Source: Photobacterium frigidiphilum (GTDB lineage: Bacteria > Pseudomonadota > Gammaproteobacteria > Enterobacterales > Vibrionaceae). Taken from it: DNA of 64,000 nt. The notes beneath the pieces are model-generated. The model did not search any database. It worked only from the letters and a program-made list of their open reading frames with translations, and had not been told where the DNA came from. The stretch is from positions 1 through 64,000 of the forward strand of contig NZ_PYMJ01000028.1 of the NCBI RefSeq assembly GCF_003025615.1, given 5' to 3'. Below are positions 46,833 to 54,748 of the stretch, one piece after another. The number at the start of each line of letters is the position of its first letter. Positions within the stretch are counted from its first letter, which is position 1. The position numbers and the translations under genes are program-made.

Positions 46833-47268
46833 TAAAAGAGCGGGCGCGACTTGCGTCGCGCCCTTAGGTCTTACTTGCAGCAATCCGGCTACTATGGTGC
46901 TCCCTGCATCATTCCATTGACTGCTGTAATCCGTCAGCATTGTCCTTTTATCTTCGTCCTGAAGAGATCCTTTGGCTTTCCTTAACCCGTCGATACATCC
47001 TATATCAACTCTCATCTCCTTCCTGGAGGTGTCCTTTACTTCAACCCTGAAGTGTTCCTTTATGCCTCTATCCTAGAGGTGTCCCTAACTTCGTCCTGAA
47101 GTGGTCCTTTTGTCGTCCTGACCAGTAAACATCCTGCTTACTGTTACCGAATCCTTCGGTGGTCCTTTTACTATCCATGTTCGATATATCATCCTGATAC
47201 ACCGGTCTCATCCTGAGACTACCAAATCCTTGGCTTTTTCCTGTTCCGTTCCGTCAGTTCCTTCCGAC
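46833..47268 (-). ncRNA. csrB: CsrB-family small RNA, copy A
   Basis: Leftward 436-nt RNA that should sequester the translational regulator CsrA. I count about 21 AGGA motifs on the transcribed strand. Many sit in loops of short stems, for example CTTC-AGGAC-GAAG, CCTCT-AGGAT-AGAGG and GTCTC-AGGAT-GAGAC, the CsrA-binding hairpin pattern (CAGGAUG). The inferred start is GTCGGAAGGAAC at 47268, seven bases after -10 TAATCT. The 3' end is a strong terminator, GGGCGCGAC / GTCGCGCCC (46842-46863), plus CTCTTTTA. E. coli CsrB also begins GTCG and lies near syd. A GacA-type box is upstream. Ends are inferred, not mapped. Confidence 0.92.
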
Positions 47269-47436
47269 ACCAATAAGATTACGCTGAATCCTTAAAAAAA
47301 GAACCACCTAGCAAAAAATACCGTATAGCAAAATAGAAAAAACGAACCAATTAAAACAAAACCACAATATAAACAATAACTTAAATAATATCATGTAGTT
47401 TTAGCTTACCTAAAATCACATGATTTCCCACAACTT

Positions 47437-47454
47437 TGTAAGAGATCTCGCACA
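47437..47454 (-). promoter_or_regulatory. GacA/VarA/UvrY box of csrB copy A
   Basis: TGTAAGAGATCTCGCACA matches the palindrome TGTAAGAGATCTCTTACA at 16 of 18 positions. Its centre is 177.5 bp upstream of the inferred copy A start. The GacA-family consensus TGTAAG-N6-CTTACA controls csrB/rsmZ-type RNAs in many gammaproteobacteria. Confidence 0.85.
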
Positions 47455-47515
47455 AGGCAGGTAGATATAAGAGATTAACCATCAACAACACGAACAATTC
47501 GAAAATTACAGAAAC

Positions 47516-48093
47516 GAGAAAAGGCGTGACTTTCGTCACGCCTTTAGATCTCACTTGCAGCAATCCTGCTACTACCATGCTCCCTGCATCATTCCATGAT
47601 GTGCTTCTTCCTAAAGCATAATTCCCCACTCTATCCTAGAGTGTCCTACGGTATTCCCTGACCCGTTGAATAATCCAGTTTCAACTCTCTCTTCAATCCT
47701 GAAGGTGTCCCTAACTTCATCCTGAAGTGAATCCTTTGAGCCTCTGTCCTAGAGGTGTCCCTGACTTCATCCTGAAGCAAATCCTTTAAGCCTCTGTCCT
47801 AGAGGTGTCCCTGACTTCATCCTGAAGCAAATCCTTTAAGCCTCTGTCCTAGAGGTGTCCCTGACTTCGTCCTGAAGCAAATCCTTTAAGCCTCTGTCCT
47901 AGAGGTGTCCCTGACTTCATCCTGAAGTGGTCCTTTGTCATCCTGACCAGCAAACATCCTGTTTACTGTTGCTAAATCCTTTGCTTATCCTTTCACTATC
48001 CATGTTCGATATATCATCCTGATACACCGGTCTCTTCCTGAGACGACCAAATCCTTGGCTTGTTCCTGTTCCATTCCGTCAGTTCCTTCCGAC
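47516..48093 (-). ncRNA. csrB: CsrB-family small RNA, copy B (enlarged)
   Basis: Leftward RNA of about 578 nt, diverged from copies A and C. The 5' end GTCGGAAGGAACTGACGGAA at 48093 is shared with them and follows -10 TAATAT by seven bases. The terminator has a different stem, AAGGCGTGAC / GTCACGCCTT, followed by TTCTC. I count about 28 AGGA motifs. The extra length comes mainly from four tandem 50-bp units (starting at 47740, 47790, 47840 and 47890), each carrying two AGGA hairpins and one linker AGGA. Predicted to bind more CsrA per molecule than the other copies. Confidence 0.92.
47740..47939 (-). repeat. four 50-bp tandem repeats inside csrB copy B
   Basis: Units begin GCCTCTGTCCTAGAGG at 47740, 47790, 47840 and 47890. 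The first three are identical over 50 bp except for one A/G change. The fourth diverges near its end. On the transcribed strand each unit is two hairpins (stems CCTCT/AGAGG and ACTTC/GAAGT type) with AGGA loops plus an unpaired AAAGGAT. Confidence 0.93.
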
Positions 48094-48262
48094 AAGAGAG
48101 ATATTACTCGATATACATACTTTAGACATGAACAAGAAAAAACATGATGGGAATAAAAAATATAACAACCTCACAACAACAAGATAATAGATTGAATTTA
48201 AAGAACTTAATATTACGGATTACGTAATAGCCGCAAGTTGAAATATAGTTTTCCCACGCGCT

Positions 48263-48280
48263 TGTAAGAGATCTCTCACG
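48263..48280 (-). promoter_or_regulatory. GacA/VarA/UvrY box of csrB copy B
   Basis: TGTAAGAGATCTCTCACG matches the full palindrome at 16 of 18 positions. Its centre is 178.5 bp upstream of the inferred copy B start. It also lies between the copy C terminator and the copy B promoter, so each RNA has its own site. Confidence 0.87.
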
Positions 48281-48434
48281 CCTGAAATAAACAATATCCA
48301 GTAATCGATTTCATTTAAGGTAAACAGAACGAATTACAACAATAATTCAACACATCACTCTAAAGATTCCAGTGAATACATTGATTTGAAAATACAAAAG
48401 GGAGAGATAGATAAGAGTAGTTTTATAGCAGACA

Positions 48435-48870
48435 TAAAAGAGCGGGCGCGACTTGCGTCGCGCCCTTAGGTCTTACTTGCAGCAATCCGGCTACTATGGT
48501 GCTCCCTGCATCATTCCATTGACTGCTGTAATCCGTCAGCATTGTCCTTTTATCTTCGTCCTGAAGAGATCCTTTGGCTTTCCTTAACCCGTCGATACAT
48601 CCTATATCAACTCTCATCTCCTTCCTGGAGGTGTCCTTTACTTCAACCCTGAAGTGTTCCTTTATGCCTCTATCCTAGAGGTGTCCCTAACTTCATCCTG
48701 AAGTGGTCCATTTGTCATCCTGACCAGTAAACATCCTGCTTACTGTTACCGAATCCTTCGGTGGTCCTTTTACTATCCATGTTCGATATATCATCCTGAT
48801 ACACCGGTCTCATCCTGAGACTACCAAATCCTTGGCTTTTTCCTGTTCCGTTCCGTCAGTTCCTTCCGAC
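48435..48870 (-). ncRNA. csrB: CsrB-family small RNA, copy C
   Basis: Leftward 436-nt RNA, nearly identical to copy A: 48425-48887 against 46823-47285 are both 463 bp and I see three substitutions (in the CTTC.TCCTGAAG hairpin, the adjoining linker and the next loop) and no gaps. It has the same inferred start (48870) and the same GGGCGCGAC terminator (48444-48465). Promoter: -35 TTGCTC, 16 bp, -10 TAATCT. Similarity to copy A stops just upstream of the -10, so the -35 and distal control regions differ. Its GacA box is the only perfect one of the three. Confidence 0.92.
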
Positions 48871-49038
48871 ACCAATAAGATTACGCTTTTAGATTTTTTG
48901 AGCAAGGTAGGCAAAGCGGACTTCAATCACAGTTCTCACCACAATATTTACCACAAAAACACAAGAGCAATAAAAACAACAACTTATAATCATAGTTAAT
49001 CTTAAGTCTGATAACATTAACTTAAAAGGCGCACGTAT

Positions 49039-49058
49039 TTGTAAGAGATCTCTTACAA
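49039..49058 (-). promoter_or_regulatory. perfect GacA/VarA/UvrY palindrome of csrB copy C
   Basis: TTGTAAGAGATCTCTTACAA is a perfect 20-bp palindrome containing the consensus TGTAAG-N6-CTTACA. Its centre is 178.5 bp upstream of the inferred copy C start. A further 10-bp palindrome GAGATATCTC lies at 49067-49076. The box is also about 160 bp from the divergent DUF2789 gene. Confidence 0.92.
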
Positions 49059-49214
49059 GCCAAGTAGAGATATCTCGCCAGACTCCCACTACACTTTATC
49101 TCGTTAACGCAAATCACCATCAAAAATTGGTATTAATAGCCAAACTTATCCTACATTCATAACAGGTGCGCGAGTTTCATATTCAATAATAATCGACTTA
49201 AAAGGGATATAGCC

Positions 49215-49445
49215 ATGGAAACATTCAACCATAATTTATCAAACCTTTTCAGCCAGTTAGGGCTAAATAACTCTCAATCATTCATTGAATCATTCCTTTG
49301 TGAACATCACCTTGAACAAAATGAGACGTTAACCGAAGCCAGTTTTTGGCAGCCCGCTCAGAAACGATTTTTAAAAGAATCCCAAGAACAGGATGCTGAT
49401 TGGAGTGAAGTCATTGATCAATTAGATACTTTGCTACGAAAATAG
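49215..49445 (+). CDS. DUF2789 family protein
   Basis: 76-aa conserved protein of unknown function, recognised from the N-terminal LSNLFSQLGL pattern and the acidic helical remainder ending DWSEVIDQLDTLLRK. The GGGATATAG ribosome site is acceptable. It is the first gene rightward of the csrB cluster and is divergent from it, sharing its upstream region with the perfect GacA-type palindrome. Confidence 0.8.
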   Translation: METFNHNLSNLFSQLGLNNSQSFIESFLCEHHLEQNETLTEASFWQPAQKRFLKESQEQDADWSEVIDQLDTLLRK

Positions 49446-49483
49446 CGTGTATCTTCATATCAAACACGATTTCAGGAAGTACT

Positions 49484-49759
49484 ATGTCGACGATTACCCT
49501 CGCGCTAGAACAGGCGATTACCTCTCTTATTACTGAAGGCAAAGAACCTTCCGTTGCATTAATTAAAGCACGATTAACTGAACCGCTGCCGATGCCCCTT
49601 ATTATAAAGGCACTACAGGCCTGGAAGAAAAATGCAAAAATACCAAAAATTGAGAGAACAGAACCCAGCATCTCCAATGAAGAACGTATCAAACAGCTTG
49701 AACAACAAGTTGCGGATCTAACGGCCCGTCTTACCCAGTTAGAAAATGTTAGTAATTAG
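49484..49759 (+). CDS. small protein, helical N-terminus and coiled-coil C-terminus
   Basis: 91-aa protein I do not recognise with certainty. Residues 1-50 (ALEQAITSLITEGKEPSVALIKARL...IIKALQAWKK) resemble a KfrA-N/winged-helix type DNA-binding start. Residues 62-88 (NEERIKQLEQQVADLTARLTQLEN) form a clear leucine-heptad coiled coil that probably dimerises. AGGA six bases before the ATG supports translation. It lies 38 bases after the DUF2789 gene and before a terminator, so the two probably form an operon. Confidence 0.65.
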   Translation: MSTITLALEQAITSLITEGKEPSVALIKARLTEPLPMPLIIKALQAWKKNAKIPKIERTEPSISNEERIKQLEQQVADLTARLTQLENVSN

Positions 49760-49825
49760 TTCAAGATGAAGTGGGCATTATCATGATCGACAATGAACTT
49801 GATACTGAAAGCCGCTGATAGTTCA

Positions 49826-49849
49826 AAGGCACCATACGGTGCCCTTTTA
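49826..49849 (+). terminator. intrinsic terminator of the DUF2789 operon
   Basis: Stem AAAGGCACC / GGTGCCCTTT with an ATAC loop and a short T-run. Confidence 0.8.
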
Positions 49850-49876
49850 TCAATAGAGGATCATACAGTAAGCAGA

Positions 49877-50650
49877 TTACTGAAAGTCGTAAGATAAATT
49901 CGAAACGATCCGGCATTCATCGCACTTGTAGTGAAACAAGTTATGCAATGGTTCATCCAGACGCCAATCACCATTACATTTAGGGCACTTACGCTCGAGT
50001 TCTGCCGCTAAACTGTCACCACCAACACGATATTGATAATAGTATGTGGGTATCTTCGTTAAAAATTCAATACGCCCACGCAGATCCCATCCACGACGAA
50101 ACAGATCACTATCAACATCACGAATTTCATGCAGAGTTGCATGTTCGGCTTTGCACCCACCTGCCATTTGAATTTCATCACAAGCTTGCCATTCTGTTTG
50201 CCACTTCAAGATAGCTTTATGATCACCGTTAGATGTAGGACCAATACGGTAAAGTGGAATCGGCATTAACGTTTCGCCACAACGTAATGGCGAACAGGTA
50301 TGAACAAAGGTGGTATAAATAACTTGCCAAGACGGCGTTAAATTTTCAGCGGCTGCTTCTGAATTAATATCACGCCCAAGCAGTTTAATCTTAGGCGCTA
50401 GTAAACAGGCATTGTTCAAGCGCTTGATATGCGCATTGACATTTTCACTGTTAAATTGCGAGTGCAAACCATCTTGCTCTGGACATACAGCTCTAACACG
50501 GAAAATACCGTCGTCCATTACAATGGGAAATTCTCGACCAAGCACTTGACCGTTATAACGTAATGCATCCATCAAGCCGTTGATTGCAGCATCAACAGCG
50601 GATATTGTGGTGTTATCAAAACACTCAAATTGCAGCTCTACAACGTACAT
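49877..50650 (-). CDS. zinc-ribbon protein, DUF2310 family
   Basis: 257-aa predicted cytoplasmic protein, possibly nucleic-acid binding. A C-terminal zinc ribbon is visible as CPKCNGDW...YKCDECRIV (four Cys, about 224-249). The N-terminal part (MYVVELQFECFDNTTISAVDAAINGLMDALRYNG) is the DUF2310 pattern. It starts two bases after syd and is likely co-transcribed with it, an arrangement seen in vibrios and relatives as far as I recall. Function unknown. Confidence 0.82.
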   Translation of the reverse strand: MYVVELQFECFDNTTISAVDAAINGLMDALRYNGQVLGREFPIVMDDGIFRVRAVCPEQDGLHSQFNSENVNAHIKRLNNACLLAPKIKLLGRDINSEAAAENLTPSWQVIYTTFVHTCSPLRCGETLMPIPLYRIGPTSNGDHKAILKWQTEWQACDEIQMAGGCKAEHATLHEIRDVDSDLFRRGWDLRGRIEFLTKIPTYYYQYRVGGDSLAAELERKCPKCNGDWRLDEPLHNLFHYKCDECRIVSNLSYDFQ

Positions 50651-50652
50651 CT

Positions 50653-51207
50653 TTAAGCCTCTCGTACTACGGGCACTAACTGCTGTAAAAAGCTAGTCAC
50701 ATCTTTTGCTAACACATCGCGTTCATTTTTACCCAAGGTTTCAAGTATGACCTCGCCTGTTAGATTACAAATAGCGATCACTTTATCGGCACTATCAATA
50801 ACACCAATGAAAACTGTTGGCTTTAATTTTAGACGACGTTGCGTCACAAGGTGCCCTAGAATATTTTCTTGTAAACGTACGCCATCTTGTTCACTAAACA
50901 CTTGCAATAGGTCTAATTCAATCTCACCAAATTTTGCCGCCATATCACCACTAAACTGGGTGCTATAAAAATCAATAATATCTTTATGTAGCTCAATCTC
51001 AATACCCTTCTCAACTCCAGCTAGATCCCCCTGAGGTTGACGAGTAATGGGTTTCCATGTCACTTCATCACCAGAATCATGTTCAACACACGGTGACTCA
51101 AGCCCAACTAAATCTTCGCTACGTGGAAAACCGTGACCTGCATCACGCCAAGCTTGTAAAAAAAGAGAAGAAAAGTCAGATAAAGCGACAGCAACAGGAT
51201 GATTCAT
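50653..51207 (-). CDS. syd: SecY-interacting protein Syd
   Basis: 184-aa peripheral inner-membrane protein that binds the SecY translocon and tests or disrupts faulty complexes. Family sequence includes ALSDFSSLFLQAWRDAGHG, GLESPCVEHDSGDEVTWKP and DIIDFYSTQFSGDMAA. The ATG at 51207 is used because GAGG lies six bases upstream. The ATG 12 bases earlier precedes that ribosome site. In E. coli syd lies next to csrB and divergent from queF, and both relations are kept here. Confidence 0.94.
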   Translation of the reverse strand: MNHPVAVALSDFSSLFLQAWRDAGHGFPRSEDLVGLESPCVEHDSGDEVTWKPITRQPQGDLAGVEKGIEIELHKDIIDFYSTQFSGDMAAKFGEIELDLLQVFSEQDGVRLQENILGHLVTQRRLKLKPTVFIGVIDSADKVIAICNLTGEVILETLGKNERDVLAKDVTSFLQQLVPVVREA

Positions 51208-51363
51208 TCGCAACCTCATTAAAGATTAAGTAAACTTTGCACTATAGTATTTTTAATATAAATCAGTGACGCTTCAACTTATCCCCTACTAACGTGAATA
51301 CAGCGTTATGAGGCTATAAGCAGAATCGCACACATATTCTAATCCAAGAGTGTCAAATACAGT

Positions 51364-52209
51364 ATGAGCAAATATAAAGATGCTAAAGAATTAGCGGGTT
51401 TAACACTAGGGCAAAAAACCGATTATATCGATCAGTACGATGCCTCTTTACTGCAACCAGTACCTCGAAGTCTAAATCGCAGTGACTTAAACCTTGGCGA
51501 AAGCTTACCATTTACTGGCTATGATATCTGGACACTCTATGAGCTATCATGGCTAAACAGCAAAGGGTTACCTCAAGTTGCAATTGGTGAAGTGCGTTTA
51601 CCCGCTTCTAGCCCTAACCTAATTGAGTCAAAATCGTTTAAGTTGTATCTCAACAGCTTTAATCAAACGCGTTATGATAGCTGGCAGCAAATTGCCGATA
51701 CATTACAGAAAGACCTGACAGCTTGTGCGGGACAAGAAGTAGATGTCACGATTCAGCCATTAGAAGATTTCACTGATCAAACGGTAATCAATTTTGCTGG
51801 CAATTGTATTGATGATCAAGATATTGAAATCAACAATTACGACTTTGATGCACAATACCTTAAAGATGCTGCAGAAGGTGAGATTGTGACGGAAGACCTT
51901 CACAGCCATTTGCTGAAATCTAACTGCTTAATCACCAATCAGCCAGATTGGGGCAGCGTGAAAATTTCTTACAAAGGTAAACAAATCAACCACGAGAAAT
52001 TACTACGTTACTTAGTGTCTTTCCGTAACCACAATGAATTCCATGAACAATGCGTAGAACGTATCTTTACTGATATCATGAAGTTCTGCCAACCAGAATT
52101 ATTAACGGTTTATGCACGCTATACACGTCGTGGCGGGTTAGATATTAACCCATATCGTACAAACCAAGGCAAAACACCGAGTGATAACTTCCGCCTAGCG
52201 CGCCAGTAA
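51364..52209 (+). CDS. queF: NADPH-dependent 7-cyano-7-deazaguanine reductase
   Basis: Reduces preQ0 to preQ1 in queuosine synthesis, the only known biological nitrile-to-amine reduction. The 281-aa protein is the long tandem T-fold type. The motif ESKSFKLYLNSFNQ near 98-111 is the QueF signature. The catalytic Cys and Asp are in SNCLITNQPDWGSV (about 189-202). It is divergent from syd, as in E. coli. Confidence 0.95.
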   Translation: MSKYKDAKELAGLTLGQKTDYIDQYDASLLQPVPRSLNRSDLNLGESLPFTGYDIWTLYELSWLNSKGLPQVAIGEVRLPASSPNLIESKSFKLYLNSFNQTRYDSWQQIADTLQKDLTACAGQEVDVTIQPLEDFTDQTVINFAGNCIDDQDIEINNYDFDAQYLKDAAEGEIVTEDLHSHLLKSNCLITNQPDWGSVKISYKGKQINHEKLLRYLVSFRNHNEFHEQCVERIFTDIMKFCQPELLTVYARYTRRGGLDINPYRTNQGKTPSDNFRLARQ

Positions 52210-52326
52210 TCTTAATAATTCCAACACATTGAATAATAAGTCCAGTAAAAAGGTTTACTTTGCTGGACTTGATTCACCAAGCCAGTAATATTAGACAACT
52301 GTGTTTATTGTGGTTTAAGAGATGAT

Positions 52327-54606
52327 ATGAGTTTTCGCTGCGGGTTGATAAGTGTAATAGTGATTCTGATTGCTTCCTTTAGCGCGAGTGCAAAAGTATA
52401 CACTACCCCTATTTTGGCAGATGCAAACGAGCTATTACAAACTAGCCCAGAAAAATCATTAGAAATCTCTGATCGTTACATTAAACAACGCCGCCTCACT
52501 GAAAAAAAAGGCGCCTCTCGTGTTCATGCTAACGATGAAACCGATCACACTGTTCGTACTCCATTAAATACAATTAATGCCCTACAAATTAAAGCACAAG
52601 CGTATTCACTATTGAGTGACTCTGAACAGGCATTAAACACGATAAAATTAGCAGAAAAGTTGGCCGTTGAAAATGGGCTCACCTATACCATCTTAGAAAC
52701 GCGCTTATTGCATGCTAAATTTTATTGGGAAAACCTCAAAAATAGCGCAACCGCATTAAAAATGTTAGACAACATTGATGCCGAAATAGAACAGACACAA
52801 TCACTCAAGCGCACTAAGCAAGTGACATTTTTACAATATTGGTCATTGATGCAGCGAGCTGTCATTGAGTCAAAATTGAATAATGATAATCAAGCAGAAA
52901 AACTGTTTATCAAAGCCAAACAATTGCTCATCAGCATTGATGACTTATCAGAAAAAATCATCTATCAACTCACTTTAGGGCGGCATTACCTGCGTCATAG
53001 TCATTATGATTTAGCCTTAGATCGTCTTCTAAGTGGTTACTGGCTAGCGGTTGAAAATGAAGACAACGCCCAAATAGCCTCAGCAAATTACATGCTAGCG
53101 AATTTATTTGAACAACGAAAAGTGTTTGATAAAGCATTAGAGCATGCCACTCAAGCGGGTGAATTTTACGAACGCTATCAACGTAGCCGGCCTTTAGCTA
53201 AAGCATTGACACTAATAGCTTCTATTTATGAACAGCAAAATCGCTATAACTTGGCGTTAGTGCATTATTTTAATGCGCTCGACCAAGAAAGTGAATTAAA
53301 GCACGTTGTTCGTTCAGCTCAGCTACGCCTTAATATTGCAAGAGTCTACTTACAACTTTACAACTACCCAAAATCTGAACAATATTTACAACAAGCACGC
53401 CTTCTTGCACAGCAAACAGGTAATGATGTCATTTCGGCTGAAACACAGATCTTAGAAGGTAAACTTGAATTAGCTGAAGGCCGTATAGATAAATCAATTA
53501 CGACACTGCAAGCGGGGCTCATCGCTTCAAGTCGTATCGGCAAAATAAACCTGCAGTTAATGGGTGAATCGATTCTATCTCAAGCATTTGAAAAACAGAA
53601 TGATTACTACAATGCCCTATTAAGTCAGCGTCGCTACGAACAACTATTTGCTAGCCAACAAGAAAAACAAAGAAAAAGTAACGTTGAGGTATTTAAACAA
53701 CAACAACGCATGCTTGAACGATCTCTTCGCCTAGAAGAAATGGAACGCCAACAGTTTGAAAATGAAAAATCGATCTATAAACAGCAAAAAATCAGTCTGT
53801 TTCTAATCAGTGTTATCGTTCTTCTCATCACTTTTTTAGTGCGTCGCCATACTGTTGCCAAACAACTGCAAAGTCGTCTTTCTCACTTACGTAGCGAACT
53901 CTACACTCACCCACGTAGCGGTTTACGTAACTTACGGATGCTTAATGCTCGCCTACCCAATTCTTTACAACAAAGTAGTGCCAACTTCGAGCAATGGCAT
54001 TTAGGCGAAATCATCAATGAACCATTAAGTGATCGACTACGTTTTGGTTTGTTTGAAGCGACCTTCCTCAAACATATTTATTTGCAGCAAGGTTATCAGC
54101 AAGGCTTAGAAATTGAGCGTCAATTCGGTGAATACTTAAAAGAACAAGTCTGTAAACCTGCACGGCTTTATCATTTTTCCGATGCGATGTTTTTATACAT
54201 TGAGCCGAACTCTCGCCTTAACGGTGAACCTAAGCAACTGGCTGACTCGATTCAACAATTAATGAGTAACTTCTTAAAAGAGCATCAATTAGATGCCGCT
54301 GTATGTATTGGCATGGCGGAATACCCTTTTCTACCACGTGCATACACTGCGATTAACGATCAAGAACTGATTGATATTCTGCTGATGGCGACCAATGCTG
54401 CTCGCCTAAATAGCAAACAAGAGCCAGGCAGCCAATGGGTACACTTAAGCGCTATTGATGCAGCCCCTGCGGCCAGTTTCGCATGCGATAATATTCGAAA
54501 AGCTTGTATTCAGGGTATTGATAACGGTTTAGTGAAAGTACAAAGCTCTTCATCAATAGAGTTCAATTGGAATCCTGATCACGATTTTGATAAAAATGTT
54601 ATTTAA
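52327..54606 (+). CDS. TPR membrane protein with a decayed GGDEF domain
   Basis: 759-aa envelope protein. It has a signal peptide (1-22, cleavage near SASA-K), a long periplasmic tetratricopeptide region (about 80-440, with repeats such as ALEHATQAGEFYERYQ and ALVHYFNALDQESELKH), a coiled coil (about 440-490), one membrane segment (KISLFLISVIVLLITFLV) and a cytoplasmic C-terminus. That C-terminus has the outline of a GGDEF domain but keeps none of its catalytic signature: the usual RYGGDEF position reads YHFSDAMF. It is probably a sensory or scaffold protein next to the CdgG-like gene. The order queF-TPR-GGDEF resembles V. cholerae VC0902-VC0901-VC0900, from memory. Confidence 0.78.
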   Translation: MSFRCGLISVIVILIASFSASAKVYTTPILADANELLQTSPEKSLEISDRYIKQRRLTEKKGASRVHANDETDHTVRTPLNTINALQIKAQAYSLLSDSEQALNTIKLAEKLAVENGLTYTILETRLLHAKFYWENLKNSATALKMLDNIDAEIEQTQSLKRTKQVTFLQYWSLMQRAVIESKLNNDNQAEKLFIKAKQLLISIDDLSEKIIYQLTLGRHYLRHSHYDLALDRLLSGYWLAVENEDNAQIASANYMLANLFEQRKVFDKALEHATQAGEFYERYQRSRPLAKALTLIASIYEQQNRYNLALVHYFNALDQESELKHVVRSAQLRLNIARVYLQLYNYPKSEQYLQQARLLAQQTGNDVISAETQILEGKLELAEGRIDKSITTLQAGLIASSRIGKINLQLMGESILSQAFEKQNDYYNALLSQRRYEQLFASQQEKQRKSNVEVFKQQQRMLERSLRLEEMERQQFENEKSIYKQQKISLFLISVIVLLITFLVRRHTVAKQLQSRLSHLRSELYTHPRSGLRNLRMLNARLPNSLQQSSANFEQWHLGEIINEPLSDRLRFGLFEATFLKHIYLQQGYQQGLEIERQFGEYLKEQVCKPARLYHFSDAMFLYIEPNSRLNGEPKQLADSIQQLMSNFLKEHQLDAAVCIGMAEYPFLPRAYTAINDQELIDILLMATNAARLNSKQEPGSQWVHLSAIDAAPAASFACDNIRKACIQGIDNGLVKVQSSSSIEFNWNPDHDFDKNVI

Positions 54607-54718
54607 TCGATTCCAGTTATCAATTTATGTGCCGATATTCTTAAATGACTAGATTTTTTTTGCTAATATGACTGGAATGTGTCTTTAGTAAACCTATGAT
54701 AAAAAAAGGGTTAATCAT

Positions 54719-54748
54719 ATGAGCTTAGGTAAGCAATATACAGCGTGA
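54719..54748 (+). CDS. 9-codon upstream ORF overlapping the cdgG-like start
   Basis: ATG at 54719 with AAGGG eight bases upstream encodes MSLGKQYTA and stops with TGA at 54746-54748. The stop overlaps the downstream GTG start as GTGA. The downstream gene lacks a good ribosome site of its own, so this short ORF may supply it with ribosomes. It could equally be a chance reading; conservation would decide. Confidence 0.45.
   Translation: MSLGKQYTA

Noticed and set aside
46650..47015. Leftward open frame of 121 codons in the csrB region (and its 64-codon twin at 48423-48617)
   Set aside because: It runs through the AGGA hairpins and terminator of csrB copies A and C. It exists twice only because the RNA genes are duplicated, and it has no ribosome site or protein similarity that I recognise.
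47740..47939. Possible CRISPR array (50-bp regular repeats)
   Set aside because: Units are contiguous with no unique spacers and no cas genes are nearby. The repeats are hairpin pairs within a CsrB RNA.
49783..49818. 11-codon ORF MIDNELDTESR after the 91-aa gene
   Set aside because: No clear ribosome site. It lies between a gene stop and a terminator and is probably chance.
52238..52270. Hairpin AAGTCCAG / CTGGACTT after queF as a terminator
   Set aside because: The loop is long and no T-run follows, so it was not called a terminator.
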